Positions 46,623 through 59,670 are shown, counted from the first letter of the stretch. The stretch: 64,000 bases of DNA from Merluccius polli (GCA_030340625.1 JAOPHQ010002858.1:62001-126000), one strand, 5' to 3'. Numbers and translations are program-made. Notes: generated by a model not told the origin, from the letters alone.

Positions 46623-47449
46623 AATGGACCATAATGCAAATCGATGCCAATAGCCTATAGTCCGTTGCATGATTGTTAAAAACTCGACTCAATGGAAACA
46701 TCTTTTCAGAAGGATAAAAAGGAAAACACAAATGTGGTGTAGGCTAAGAATAGCTTTGGTTGGACGACTCTTCAATGCGATTACCACTGCGTCAGCATAG
46801 CAGGGGCCCGGCCCAGCCATTACAATTAACCCCAAATATCTCCCATGTAAAGGGGGATTAATGTTTTGTGTGCCCCGCCAGTCCCCCCCCCCCCCAGCCC
46901 TCCCTGGCCTTTAATCTGCTTGTCTGTTTGTCCACACAATCATTCAACAGTCAACTCAACACAGGGACACTAAGCTGCCTAAAAAGAAAATGTGCAATAG
47001 GCACGTGCATTTCATTCAGAAAAGGTATAGGCTATGGTATTATATAATATTATTGGGCAGATTTTTTTATAAGTCATATGGTCACTGTAATGTTTTGATT
47101 CGCTGTGTTTAAATTGTTGAATAATTGTTGAATTTGGGAGGTCAACATTTCGGCTACTGTACCACATTTAGTACCAACCAGTTTCTAAATCCACAACGGT
47201 AGGCGGACGATATGAATCATTTTTGACATTCTGTGTCAAAGGTGAAATGACTTGTCTACAGGTAGGTGCACTGTGGTGCTTGATGTCCTGTGTCTACTGT
47301 TCAGTGATGCAAGCACATGTCATAAATCCCTGTTATGACATCCTCTAGGTGGGGTTGGAGCAGAGGTTATGCACAGTGGAAGATTGCATTACCTGCTTCT
47401 TAATCAAATCAAAAATAATACTCAACAACGCACATGCATTTGCACGCAC

Positions 47450-47472
47450 GCACACACACACACACGCACGCA

Positions 47473-47540
<68 letters not shown>

Positions 47541-47615
47541 GTTCAGATAGTTGTGCCTCATATCTTGTCTTCAGTGCCAGTCCTTGTGCTGCCATCTGTC
47601 TAAGGAACTGAAGCC

Positions 47616-47699
<84 letters not shown>

Positions 47700-47991
47700 T
47701 GACACCATTGGGTTACTAGGTAGAATGTCTAATTTTCTATTCATCAGAATATTTACAAATCAAAAACTAGCCTCTCTCTCTCTCTGTCTCTCCCTTTCTC
47801 TCCATCTCTGTTTCTCTGTCTCTTTTTCTCTGTCTCTCTCTCACACCTTATCTGTGTCTCTTTATGTCATTCCTCCTAATCCAGTAATGAATGAGTGTAA
47901 GTCCTGTTCATCTGGCAGAGTGTGTGTCCCTCCAGGAGAGACCTATAAACCCAGTGACTAGCGTCCACTAAGCCTAATTCTACAAGTCTCG

Positions 47992-48031
<40 letters not shown>

Positions 48032-48173
48032 GAGAGACTTAAAGAGAAAATCTTATTTCATCTTATGTTACTTATCTCACTTGACACAGAAACCTCTCAC
48101 ACACACACACGCACGCACACAGAAATGTGCACACACATAAGGAAACACACACACACACACACACACACATATG

Positions 48174-48220
<47 letters not shown>
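47450..48220. repeat. (AC)n, (CT)n and (GT)n cluster in ablim3 intron 1
   Basis: (AC)n at about 47450-47536, 47618-47696 and 48095-48220; CT-rich repeats at 47770-47845; (GT)n at 47995-48028. A long C/T-rich tract (48370-48650) leads into the exon 2 acceptor. Confidence 0.95.
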
Positions 48221-48222
<2 letters not shown>

Positions 48223-48658
48223 ACATGCACGCATGGACTGACATTTTAATTGTGAAAGACAGAGACAGAGGGACTGTTGCTCTTCCTTTGTATTTCCGTA
48301 ATGCTTCAGTAATGTATTTATATATCTCTTCTTGGTTTCATGGTCCGTTGATTGTCCTGTGTTACTAAATTAATTGTCTGTCTCCTCTCCTTCTTTTCTC
48401 CTTCCTTGTCCTCTCCTCTATTTTCTTCTCCACCCCTTCTCCTCTCATATTCTCTCGCTGTTGTCCTCTCCTCTTCCCACTTCTCCTCCTTTCCTTTTCC
48501 ACTTATACCCTTCCTCTCTCCTTCCTTTTCTTGTCTTCTCCTCTCGTCCTCCTCCCTCCTCTCCTTCTCCTGTCCTCTGTTCACCTCCTCCTCCGCCTCT
48601 CCTCCTCTTCTCTCTTTCCTCTCCTCTCTTTACCTTCTCTTCCTCCTCCTGTCTGCAG

Positions 48659-48841
48659 GGCTTCAGTACCAGTCTGGTGTCTATGGGGGCACTGGGACCA
48701 GTGGCAGCCCCGGGACCAAGCGGGGAGGCACCTCCTCCTCCTCCTCCTCCATCGTGTGCGAGCGCTGCCGCGAAGGCTGCCAGGGAGAGGTGGTGCGCGT
48801 CAAGAACTCTCACTTTCATGTGCACTGTTTCACCTGCCAAG
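48659..48841 (+). CDS. ablim3: Actin-binding LIM protein 3, exon 2: linker and first half of LIM1
   Basis: Acceptor TCTGCAG ends at 48658, and the donor GTAACA starts at 48842. The exon encodes residues 7-67: a Gly/Ser-rich start (GLQYQSGVYGG, then a serine run) and the first zinc site of LIM1, C40-x2-C43-x16-H60-x2-C63 and C66, in IVCERCREGCQGEVVRVKNS and HFHVHCFTCQ. The family binds F-actin through a C-terminal villin headpiece (outside the window) and links it to signalling through four LIM domains. GEVVRVxNxHFH and CFTCQ are closer to ABLIM3 than to ABLIM1 as I recall them. Confidence 0.92.
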
Positions 48842-48904
48842 GTAACACACACACACACGTCACATGAAGGCTATACGTCCCACAACGTAGTGTGGTTGGC
48901 TCTG

Positions 48905-49285
48905 CATTCTAAAGCTAGGATCTGGTAATAGATCTGATAGATCTGGTAATCGATCTGGTAGGTAGATCTGTCAATAGATCTGGTAATCGATCTGGTAGGT
49001 AGATCTGTCAATAGATCTGGTAGATCTGGTAATAGATCTGGTAATAGATCTGGTGATAGATCTGGTAGATCTGGTAATCGACCTGGTAGGTAGATCTGTT
49101 AATAGATCGGGTAATAGATCTGGTAGGTAGATCTGGTAATAGATCTGGTAGATCTGGTAATAGATCTTGTAATATATTTGGTAATATATCTGGTAGATCT
49201 GGTAATATATCTAGTAATAGATCTGGTAGCTCTGGTAATAGATCTGGTAATAGATCTGGTAGATCTGGTAGTAGATCTGGTAACA
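48905..49285. repeat. AGATCTGGTA minisatellite in ablim3 intron 2
   Basis: Mixed 9- and 12-base units, GATCTGGTA and GATCTGGTAATA, with some GTAGGTAG and GTCAATA variants, about 35 units. It is unusually rich in AGATCT. Confidence 0.95.
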
Positions 49286-49384
49286 GCACTATGGAAGATG
49301 CCAAGCTTCCCTATATGGTTGTACAGATCAATGTTTTTACACCAAGACACTGCTCATACTGTGTGTTCATCTTTGCATACACTG

Positions 49385-49529
49385 TGTGTGTGTGTGTGTG
49401 GGTTGGAGTCTATTTCTGGTTGTGTGGGTTTGCGTGTGTGTATGTTTGTGCATGTGTCTGCATGTGTGTGTGTGCGTGTATGCACGTGTGTGTGTGTGTG
49501 TGTGTGTGCATGTGTGTGTGTGCGTGTAT

Positions 49530-49560
<31 letters not shown>

Positions 49561-49712
49561 CATGTGTGTGTGTGTGTGTGTGGGCCCCAGCATGAATGTA
49601 TTTTGTGTTGCACCAGTAAGCAGGTGGGCCAAAACACACAACCGGAGGTCTGCAGTCAGCAGCCAGCACTGTAATCCTGTCAGCAGCTTTTTACACATGC
49701 ACGCACGTGCAT

Positions 49713-49802
<90 letters not shown>

Positions 49803-49815
49803 ACACACACACACT
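49385..49815. repeat. (GT)n and (AC)n microsatellites in ablim3 intron 2
   Basis: Interrupted GT with CATGTG and CACGTG words at 49385-49581, including two near-identical units around TGCGTGTATGCACGTG. (AC)n at 49694-49815. Confidence 0.95.
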
Positions 49816-50387
49816 GTACCAAACCGACCAGGTGCTGGACTACTGTCTGGTCGATACAGATGGTTTAAGGAAGAGACTAACCTTAAACCATCGTCCACCG
49901 TCATCAATGCTATGGCCCACAATTCAATACTATTGCATCATTATCTTTTCGCAGTAATGTATGGAGTGAGATATCAACCACACACGCATGCACATACACA
50001 CACACACACACACAAGACACTCCAGTCCTGGGGGGGAGGTCACGTAAGAGGTTAGCAGGATAACTAATGCAAACAGGATCCAAGTCAGGATCAATTTTTT
50101 TGTATTAATTAAACTATTGATGTTTTCAGATCAATTGCTTCTTGCAAAAGTTTCTGACTGGCTGGCAGATTGTAAACATGTTTCTGGAGACAGAGCAGAC
50201 AGGCAGGTGGTACATAGGGCAGTGTAGTCTGAGATATTAAAATATTAACGGGGTGTGTAAAAGTGATCCAGGCAAATGAGTGTCCTGGCTGTTAGCCAAT
50301 GGATGGAGAGAGCTGATATCAGCTAATGAGATTGACGGGAATCAAATCTGGGTTGCTCATTATTGCTTTTTACCTGTTTGTCTTTCT

Positions 50388-50439
50388 CTCTCTCTCTCTC
50401 TCGCTCTGTCTCTCTGTCTCTCTCTCTCTCTCTCTCTCG

Positions 50440-50516
<77 letters not shown>

Positions 50517-50583
50517 CCACCCTTGTTGGCTGCACCCGTGCTGATGATGTGTATCGAAGGGGGGGGGGGGGGGGGGGGGGGGG
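50388..50583. repeat. (CT)n tract and G23 run
   Basis: (CT)n at 50388-50513 and a homopolymer of about 23 G at 50561-50583. A second C/T-rich area is at 50698-50930. Confidence 0.95.
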
Positions 50584-51139
50584 TCACAAAGTGGCAGCAT
50601 GACCGACATGTGCTGGATAGACGGATCAGTATTGATCACTGATATGTCCCCTGAGTCCCTGCGCCTATCACCCGGTCTCACCTTAAATTAAAACTCCTCC
50701 CTCTCTCTGTCTCTGTCTGCCTCGCTCCTGATAGGATGGATGCCCTCTGCTCCTTTCATTCCATCCCTCCATTGTTCCTCCTTCTCCTCCTCCTCTCTCT
50801 TCTTCCGTTCTCTTTTTCCACTTCTTTCACAGTGTCTGCTCCGCTCTTCAGCACATTCTGTTATGAGTTCTGCTTTACTGCTGCTCCCCCTCTCTCTCTC
50901 CTCCACCTCTTTCGCTGCTCTCCTCCGGTTGTTTAGTGTCCGGTCAATGTTGGAGAGAATCTTACTGCTGATATGATGGCCTTGCAGCTCCCCACCTCCC
51001 CACTGCTTGGAAACACCTAAAGCTTCCGGCTCAAAAGTCATGCGTGGGTGGTCATCTTCAAACTCCAACCATCTAGAGATGAGGAAAGTTTATCTTTTTA
51101 TCATTGTGCAACGTCAGCACTATTACGACGGGAGTGTCA

Positions 51140-52510
51140 CGCAATAAACGTAGAGCCACCAAATTGATAATCTTATATGTCCTTTATGCCCTCTTTCATA
51201 TAAAAGAGACACCAGGTCCCTAGCTCACTCCTAAGTGTACTTGACCTCAAGGTCAAGTTTAATGCCCTGATTCATATGAAAGAGACCCCATGTCTCCATC
51301 TTATTCCCAAGTCATTCTAGGCCCCTATTAATGGTGTGTTTTTTTAATCTTCTGATGACCTCTGAACTACCCATTGAATCACTTCTGGTTGGGCTAGAGC
51401 CACCAGTTTGATAATATTATATGTGCTAATATAAAAGACATCCCAGGTCTCTATCTTATTCCCAAGTCATTCTAGACCCCTATTCATTGTTTATATGGTT
51501 TGTAAGGGGTGTGGCTAGGGCCCCTTTTAACTTTTGGACCCCAAACTTGAGAACCTGGTCCCCACCCCACAACTGTCTTCATCCCACCGGAAATGGGGAA
51601 CTTGAAACCTCCGGCCATTTTACTTCCATTGACTCTCCTGTTGCAAGTCATGACCCTTTTCGTGACCTTTCGAGATGTTGAGAGATGCCAAAATGAATAC
51701 ACACCCCCCCCCCTTGGTCCCAGGAACGACATCTCCGAGAGTCAGACTTTTAAACCTCACAGAAAAAAAGTTAGCCATATGGGCCTGTTTGTTGTCAGAC
51801 CTTCCCAGAAGTGTAACCCGCGAGTCCTATTCGCTTAGAATGTGGTTGCACAAGGCCGATTTGGAGATAGGAAGGTCTCACCGCACCGAGACTTGAAACC
51901 CTTATTACAGGGCCCGAGTGGGGCGATCCATGCCCCATTATTACGTGGCGTACTTTTGATCCAACGACAATGGGAGGCGTTAGGATGGCCCCCCGCACGG
52001 CCCCCTTTTGGCTGAGACACTTGAGATTTTCACCGAGCGATCCTGGTTGACTGTTCCAGAGGCATTTATCTCCAATGCGTTTCAATTGAGCATTTGATGG
52101 TGCTTTGTGAGTCACTTCCGGTTGGGCTACAGCCACCAAATTGATCATATTATATGCCCTTGAGGCCCTCTTTCATCTAAAAGAGACCCCCTTTCTAGGT
52201 CACTCCCAGGTGTACTTGACCTCTGACCTCTAATGGTGTTCTTCTGATGACCTCCCAACCGTTTTCCATTGCTTCCGGTTAAGCTAGAGCCACCAAATTC
52301 ATATTCTTATATGTCTTTAGGCCCACTTTCATATAAAATTGACCACAGGTCTCTATCTTATTCCCAAGTCATTCCCCTCATTTTTTAAATCTTCTGATGC
52401 CCTCTGAACGACCCATTAGAATCACTTCCAGTTTGTTTAGAGCCACCGTATTGATCATCTAACGTGACATATAAGATGATCAATCTGGTGACTCTAGCCT
52501 AACAGGAAGT
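51140..52510. repeat. Diverged repeat built on an AGCCACC..TTGAT motif, five direct and one inverted
   Basis: Variants of AGAGCCACCAAATTGAT followed by ATNTTATATG occur near 51151, 51396, 52129, 52277 and 52438. They are usually preceded by CACTTCCGGTTGGGCT and followed by CTTTCATATAAAAGAGACC. An inverted copy at 52467-52515 forms a palindrome with the last direct one. Between 51690 and 52060 the sequence is different and GC-richer, perhaps an insertion. Confidence 0.7.
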
Positions 52511-52529
52511 GATTCAACTCCGCTTCTGA

Positions 52530-52971
52530 AATGGGAGGGAGCATTTGGCTACGGTGTCATGGCGTCTATTTTGTGAGCCATCTCACTTATTTTTCATCTT
52601 TGTTGAGAGTTGCACATGCGCAGTACCGATTGGACATGAAGAATTCATAATAACTAACAAACTAAACATTATATACATTCACTGAACAAAGATTACGAAA
52701 ATAAAATGCACATTTCTCACTATAAATGTTATCAAAACGCATTTTAATGCTGACACTATCTTAAAATATTGCATTTTCCACTGAGAATAAAAGGAATATC
52801 AGCCATTTTGTTTTACAAAGCTTGACGGTCACGTGACGTGGATGCAGGCCAATAGAAAAGAAAAGGCCAAAAAAACCTAGCCATGTCACAATTTTAGAGT
52901 CGTTATTGTTACTACATTTTGCGCTGTGGACCAACGTAGCTATTACACATTTTGACGTGAGGCTGGGTTCC
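52530..52971. mobile_element. Diverged single end of the giant-palindrome family
   Basis: It aligns with 18425-18727: AAATGTTATCAAAACGCATTT, (C/T)ATTTTC(C)ACTGAGAATAA, GGTCACGTGAC(G/T)TGGA, and the terminal block GGACCAACGTAGC and GAGGCTGGGTT. Identity is visibly lower than between the two palindrome arms. Only one arm end is present. Confidence 0.7.
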
Positions 52972-53079
52972 AATAAACGGATCAATCGACGGATCAATCA
53001 CACAATCGACTATTACTACAACTGCTATTGCGATGACGATCAGTGATTCAAAGTTATGGAATGAGCAGATGTATGCCTA

Positions 53080-53979
53080 TTAAAGTGGCTGTAGACAACC
53101 TTTTTGCTTTAATGTATCAATATGAAGTAAATATTGATTGCACAGTGTAATGGCTACAGAATAATGAACAAACCATTGGCGTTTAGATTGGTTCCCTATA
53201 AGCCTCAGTTTCACTATGAAATTCGGCCTGCCACTGGGTACCATCTCCCAGGAAAATGTACGGCTCCATTTACGGCACAACGAAAACGTGTCAACCATTG
53301 CGCGTGCAACCAAACTTCCTGGTTTGGTTGCACGCGCAATGGTTGACACGCTTTTGTTTACCTGGTAGCTATCAGTAGCTATCCCTATTAGCTATCCCCA
53401 GTAGTGGAAATGGCAGACGGTGGAACAACCGAAGGAAAGCCAATCTGATGACATTACTTATATCTGCGTACGCTACGTTTTAAACCTTTAAATCTCTTGT
53501 TGCGACTTGTCAGATGATCCAGTCAGGCTACCAACCCAGTTCGCTTTTCTCAACACATACTAAAGAATTTGTATCTTTCATGTCTCCATTATATACTTAA
53601 TTAATTAATTAATGTTTTTTCTTCTACTACTTCTTCTACTCCCCCCCCCTGACGCCAACCCCTGCTGCTGATACTTGTTTGGGCGAAGCAATACTCAAAT
53701 TATGGTATAGCTAAAACAATGCACATCATTACAATAGCTTTTGCCTGTTCCCAAAATTCAAATGATGACAATTTCACTTTACTTCCTCAGTGAACATGCT
53801 TCTTTCTTTCTTATTTACAAAGTATTGATTGTTTCTTTCGCGGAGATTTCCAAACAAATGCGCGTCTTGTATTGTTTGTCATTGCTCGGCTTTGAGGAAT
53901 GGAAAGCAATCCGGTTTATATTAACCTCTTTGAAACACTAGGGTGGGAAAAGTTGAAAAGTTGTCTACAGCCACTTTAA
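53080..53979 (-). mobile_element. TTAA-flanked element, copy 2, with perfect 16-bp ends
   Basis: TTAA at 53080-53083 and 53976-53979 flanks AGTGGCTGTAGACAAC and its exact inverse. The body is the reverse complement of 703-1605. The end sequences are the cleanest of the three copies. It has no transposase and is 892 bp between the TTAA sites. Confidence 0.85.
53287..53350. repeat. Perfect 29-bp-arm hairpin inside TTAA element copy 2
   Basis: The arm CGTGTCAACCATTGCGCGTG plus CAACCAAAC (53287-53315) is exactly inverted at 53322-53350 around TTCCTG. Copies 1 and 3 have only one arm here. Confidence 0.95.
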
Positions 53980-54910
53980 GTATTAAAGTTTAGTGTGGCT
54001 CAGTTAAAAATGCAATTTGTGCAGTTTGTGCAAAGTTGGGCCTTCACACCTACACTGCTTATGACAATGATTTGGTTTAATAGGATCTGCTTGGCTGATT
54101 TGAACTGAATTCTGCTTCTGAAAAGCTCAAGCGCCACATTGTAGCAGTAAATCCTTATTAATTACCAGCTGGGAAATGCACCAGAAAACACATTAGGTTT
54201 TACTTTAGAAAGAAGAACGAGGAAAGAATGCCGAATCAACGTTCTGCCACACTCTGAGTCCGTCCAACCCTTTGTTTACAACTTTGTGCTTCATTTGCTC
54301 TTCATATAAATCAAGCATGAAGTTTAAGTTAGTACTAGAGGCCCAACTAGAGGCCCACTGCAATAATAAGACAACCAAACTAACAATGAGTCTCATCCCG
54401 TCATCTCATATGAATGTAAGTGTGTGTTCAGTGATGGTGAATAATGAAATAATAACACATCTCAAACTAATGATACAAAAAAAGAGTGGAGCAGTGTTTA
54501 ACATAGCTCAATGTGCATCGTTTATCATGGCGATGAACAATGTGGCTTTCGGTGTGGTTCACTCCTTTCTCCTTCTGTCCTTGTGTGCCCAGCTACTCCC
54601 ATGTTTTAAAGACAAGACAGTTGATTAGTACATCGGCAACACTAAGTTAGGCCACTAACTCACCTGTCATCTAATCAGGTCCCAAGAGCCACGCCCCCTA
54701 ATCTTTCTCCCCTTCACACAGGGCTCAGTCACGCACACCTCCACCAAGACAAAAGTAGAATACATGCATTCACTCAACTAGGAACGTATCTGAATTGTTC
54801 ATACATCTAGTAAAACACATAGTCAGGAATGGACTAGCTCTGGCTACTTCCTAAAGAGAGACTTCAAGGACAAACTAAAGCACAGCTCACTGTTGAACTG
54901 AACTGTGCAG

Positions 54911-54915
<5 letters not shown>

Positions 54916-54978
<63 letters not shown>

Positions 54979-55005
54979 TGTGTGTTTGTATGTGTGTGTG
55001 AAAGG
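54916..55005. repeat. (GT)n microsatellite
   Basis: (GT)n with TATGTG and TTTGTATG interruptions in the last third. Confidence 0.95.
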
Positions 55006-56700
55006 CCTGCAGCTAGAGCTCTGCCGTCTATCTGGTTTAATATCCCTTCATCTTTTTTTTGCTTTCCATCTTTCTATCAACCTCTTGTTCCTTCAGCAGG
55101 AAACACAACAAGGCATCATATCTATGTGTGTGTGTGTCCACCCTTGTAGCGTTAACCCCGTTCACTGGTCAGAAATCTTGTTAGTGTTTACTTTCACCAC
55201 ATAATTGCGTTATTCAGGCCAAAGCTGCCTATCTGACAGAAAGCACGTTAAATCAATGGACCAGTAAAGAGAGAAATAAAGGGAGAGTATATATATATAT
55301 ATTATTAATTGATATGGTTGCAAGAATGGCTCTTATTACAGTAAAAATATATATAGATAGATAAATACTTTTTTTTAAAAAGTGTTAAAAGTAAAAACAA
55401 TTCTTGTGATAGATATTTAGCTCCTACCCTGTTCCTACCATCACTTTGGATATACATCTGCTAAATGACTACCGAATTTGCCAGGGGGGTCAAATGATAG
55501 GTGCTGAGCACATACTGTAGCCTGTTAATTAAGTTTTATGCTAGCTTTGATGAACTCCTTATCACCAGTCACCAGTTTTTCAGGCCTATAAAAGAAAAGA
55601 GCAAGTCTCAGGAGATGACATGCATAGTAATTATAGATATTTAACTGTTCCCCAATATACTGAAGTCTGACTTTGGTGACTAGTGTGAAATGCTCTCACT
55701 TTAGTTATTTTTCCTGTTTTCTCTATTTGTACTTGTTGAGCTATACATATTGCAGTGTTAGTGCACATTAAATGACCTGTGCTTCACATTATTACTAAAG
55801 GATCCTGTAATGTCCGGACAGGTAATGTCCGGTAATGCTATGACTTGCTCATGCTTTTTAGCCAAGGGTAACACAGGAATAGATTATGTATCTATGGCTT
55901 GAATATTGTCCTGCAGCTGAAACGTTCTTTAAAAACAGTCTCCGTCTGGAGACTGTTTTTACACAGCGAGGTCAGCGTCGGGTCAGAACTCACGCACCCA
56001 GAATTCCCCTTATGGGCTGCTATGGGTCGCTATCAGTTAACCTCAAAAGACAGCTGACTCACTGGAGAGGGGCATCAATGGCTGATGCACTCACTGCTTT
56101 GTGAAGACAAGTTTACAGTGTGAGGAAATGGCCGTGTCATAGTAAACAATTACAGGGTTTTTTCATTAACCTGCGAATAATTGATATGTTGTTATAGACC
56201 AACTAGACAAAACTAATTAGAACGTAAACCTTGTGTGTTGTTCATCGATGGCTCCTTATAAAGTGGTCAGTATTTTTTTCTGCCCTCCAGTTAATGAGCA
56301 TACCATTCAACAACAGTTGTAGGACTAATGAACGGCAGTAACATATGCCCTCCACAAGGCATGGGAAACACACACACCGCAGTTAATGCTCAGTCAGCAC
56401 AGCCAACAGGCTTGATGAAGAAAACCACATGTTGTCAACGGCAGCAGGTGTGTGTTGTTAGAGGTGACACACCGTGACCCCCATGAATACTCAGCTTTGA
56501 TTATCTTTGGTTGAGTTAAAACTCAAGCAACATCATTTAAAAGCACAAAAAGAAGTGGACAGCAGTGTGTTACTTTATGCACTCTTATATAGCTACCACT
56601 TCAATACCTTTTCCTTTGGGTCAAGGCAACTCATACGCATTCATACGCAGCCAGCAGGTGTAACTCATGACATGTAATGGCGCAGCATCAAGCCGGACGC
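55006..56700. other. ablim3 intron 2 sequence without recognised genes
   Basis: An L2-like LINE tail remnant (CACTTTGGATATACATCTGC, TAAATGAC) is at 55442-55470. A perfect hairpin, AAAAACAGTCTCC and its inverse, is at 55931-55960. A 72-codon open reading across that hairpin has no known similarity. Confidence 0.45.
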
Positions 56701-56704
56701 GTAT

Positions 56705-56860
56705 TTGTCCTCCTTTTTGAGACCCCCCCCGCTGGTCATAGGTCCGCCCGCCGGTCATACGTCCATGGTGTGTTGTGTGTTACGATCGCGCGCGCACCCC
56801 CCCCCCCCCTGTCGGCTGTAGGTCCGAGGCGCGCACCCCCCCACCCCCCCACCCCACAAA
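56705..56860. repeat. C-rich repeat, third location
   Basis: GTGTGTTACGATCGCGCGCG, a C run, then TGTCGGCTGTAGGTCCGAGG and further C runs. It is related to 20550-20775 and to the MITE interior at 30240-30350. Confidence 0.8.
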
Positions 56861-57003
56861 AGAACATTACTTCTCACTGTTCTCAGGTCAAATATTTATA
56901 TGCGATTAAAATGTGATTAATTTCAATTAATTAATTACAAAGCCTGTAATACAATAGATAGACAAAGAGAGGAAGACAGAGCGAGTTGGGAATTGAAGAG
57001 TGT

Positions 57004-57007
<4 letters not shown>

Positions 57008-57039
<32 letters not shown>

Positions 57040-57536
57040 GCCAATATGCAAGTGTCAGCTTGTGTGAAGCCATTTCAGTGAGGACAGATTTGGGTTGGTA
57101 AAAGTCATCTAAACGTAACAAAGGTGCCTCTGGGGTCGGTGGGCTCTGCTCTCTGGCTGGGCCTGCTGATGGACGTGTGTGACTGCTATCAGCTCAGCCA
57201 GGAAGGGAGAGACCAGACTTAAGAGCTTTATTAGCCGAGTGCCACAGTATGAAGAGGGCAGCGGGATGCACTGGTATAATAATAATGATGATGTTTAAAA
57301 CTCTATTCTATTTCTTTATGTATGTATTCATTCATCCAATAAAACGACTCATGTATTTATGTATTTATAGTTCTGTCTAGAAAGCAGCGAGCATTCGGTT
57401 TTTTGAAACGGATCTAGTGGCCAATGATCTGAGCTATTGTTTTTTTTGTTTTTTTCCTCTATTTTTATCTTTGTTACTTGGCTCCAATAGATGAATTAAA
57501 TAGACAGTTGGCCAAAAAACTCTGTGTGTGTGTGGG

Positions 57537-57567
<31 letters not shown>

Positions 57568-57699
57568 CTCTCTCCCACTCTCTCTCCCTCTATTTGGTTC
57601 TCTCTCTCTGTCCTCCCTCAGACTTTTCCTCTATATTTATCTCTTCTGTGGAAGCTTTTTTGTGCACATGAACACCCCCCCCCCCCAAGCACAAACACA

Positions 57700-57756
<57 letters not shown>
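57008..57756. repeat. (GA)n and (CT)n microsatellites
   Basis: (GA)n at 57008-57036; CT repeats at 57538-57600 and 57704-57756; C11 run near 57676. Confidence 0.95.
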
Positions 57757-57759
<3 letters not shown>

Positions 57760-57869
57760 CTTACCATGCAGGTTCAGGGCCATTATCTTGATTTGAGACC
57801 CAATAGTTTCATTACTGTCAGATTCCCGTTCCTCCGCAGAGCATCACGCTGCCCTTTACACTAATACAC

Positions 57870-59015
57870 ACATCGCCTCTTTTAATTGTCTGCTATATTC
57901 AATGTCATAGAACAGGATAGTTGGAGTGGGTGAGGAGTTGTGAGTGCAATGCCAGGGAACTGTGTGAGTGTAGTCCATCAGCTGGTCCTGTGGATATGCT
58001 TGCTTATCGAAAAACGTCTCGACAAAACCTGGCTCGCACGTTGTTACCTCCCTGGTAGTTTAATTCCTTCTTTTTTTTTAAACACCTTGACCGCACTTCG
58101 AGTAAGTCTGCCTTGACATTTGATGGGTACCGTTAAGGTTTACAGTACAGTACCGTCTGGGTGCTCAAACCATTGTAACTGTCTCTCCGGGTTTCACTAA
58201 AACATTTGTTACCAATATAATTTGTCATAATTCAGCCTTGTACTAATTGCACTCTCGCCACAAATGTAAAAAACAACCGCAATATAGCGCTTTCATCTTC
58301 TGGAATCCATGTGTGTCAGTCAGTATGGAGTTAGTGGACAACATAACAGTGAATCTGTCATGACAAGTACTTTACAAAATGTCTGATCACAAAGACCAAA
58401 GTGCTGCCTTGCTATTGTTTTTACACTGGTGGCAGGCGTGTTCACGCAGAACCGGCACAACAAAGTGATTTGGGCCAATGATATTGGTAGCGGATGTTTG
58501 AGTGAAGCCAGGAGGGACGGTTACGACGGTCTCATCACCCAGACTTGTATTGTGCTATGTGGCCCCCGTTGGCCCTCGCACTGAGCCATGTTGTCATCGT
58601 CTGGGGTCCTCCAGTGTGTGTAGCGTTTGTAGATGGTGGTCCCCACTGAGACTTCCCGCCTGTCTGAGCGCAGCGAATAAATCCCCCATAGAGAACAAAA
58701 CCGGCAGCAGCATGATATTCAAGTCAAATCAATTATGTTTGTGTAATCACGTTAATCACAGTTAGAGTCTCAAAGGGCTTCACATGCCACATTATATGAC
58801 ACTCCCTAAACCCAACCCTCTAAAGGGCAAGGACAACGTCTTGAGAAGGAACACAGAGAGGGATCCGTCCTTCCAGGGATGGTTAGGAGTTATTTTGTAT
58901 TCAACCTTGATTTATTCACATTTGTCTCATTGAGGTTGAGTGCCTATTTTGCGAGAGAGACCTGCTAGCAAGGCGTGCAATGGGTGAATGACTCTCAACA
59001 TCAACAGCCGAGCCA
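57870..59015. other. ablim3 intron 2 sequence, nothing recognised
   Basis: No exon, transposon terminus or tandem array is recognisable by eye. Confidence 0.35.
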
Positions 59016-59019
59016 TCGG

Positions 59020-59215
59020 CAGATTTAAAGACCATGTAAAGCAAATTCTGAGATTTGTTTCTAAACACATTACATACATTAGAAAGTCATTGCTGAAAAC
59101 ATGTGAAAAGACTGTATAACCATTTAATGTTGAACTCCCCCTTAGCATCGCCCCGCCCCTAACAACCAGAGCACAGTTGCGTCATTGCTTGTCACGCTCA
59201 ATCGCAAGTTTGACA
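59020..59215. repeat. Dispersed repeat, copy 2 of 2
   Basis: ACACATTACATACATTAGAA, GTGAAAAGACTGTA and TTAGCATCGCCCCGCCCCTA match 25013-25230 in order. This copy lacks the poly-C insertion. Confidence 0.75.
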
Positions 59216-59551
59216 GTTTTTATTTGACAGTTGAGAGACTAATTGCACAGACTGCACTTTTAATTTCATTATTTCAATGTATTTTTGGGGGGCATCAGTA
59301 AAAATCAGTATAAAGCGGGCCGCTTATTAGCGGCATGGACCCAGCGGTTCTGAATGTTGTTGGAACAACCAGGAAGGAGACATTGAACATTTTGTTAATT
59401 TTATTTATACACCATATAACTGCACACAACTTTATTTAAAAACAAGCATTGCAATAGAGCTTGACGGTTATCAAAACAAACTAATGGAAAAAATGTTGTT
59501 CATATTTTCGCATCCGGTGCGTGTGGATGTATGGCGCTCCGTCGGGGGAGC

Positions 59552-59670
59552 AGTTATGTTAATAGTGGTTATGTTAATAGTGGTTATGTTAATAGTGGTT
59601 ATGTTAGTGGTTATGTTAATAGTGGTTATGTTCATAGTGGTTATGTTAATGTAGGGTATGTTAATAGCGG
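59552..59670. repeat. 15-bp tandem repeat, about 7 copies
   Basis: The unit is GTTATGTTAATAGTG, with one unit shortened and one with CATAG. Confidence 0.95.

Noticed and set aside
50688..51068. 126-codon minus-strand frame rich in Glu, Arg and Lys
   Set aside because: Mostly the reverse reading of C/T-rich simple sequence; no domain and no splice partners.
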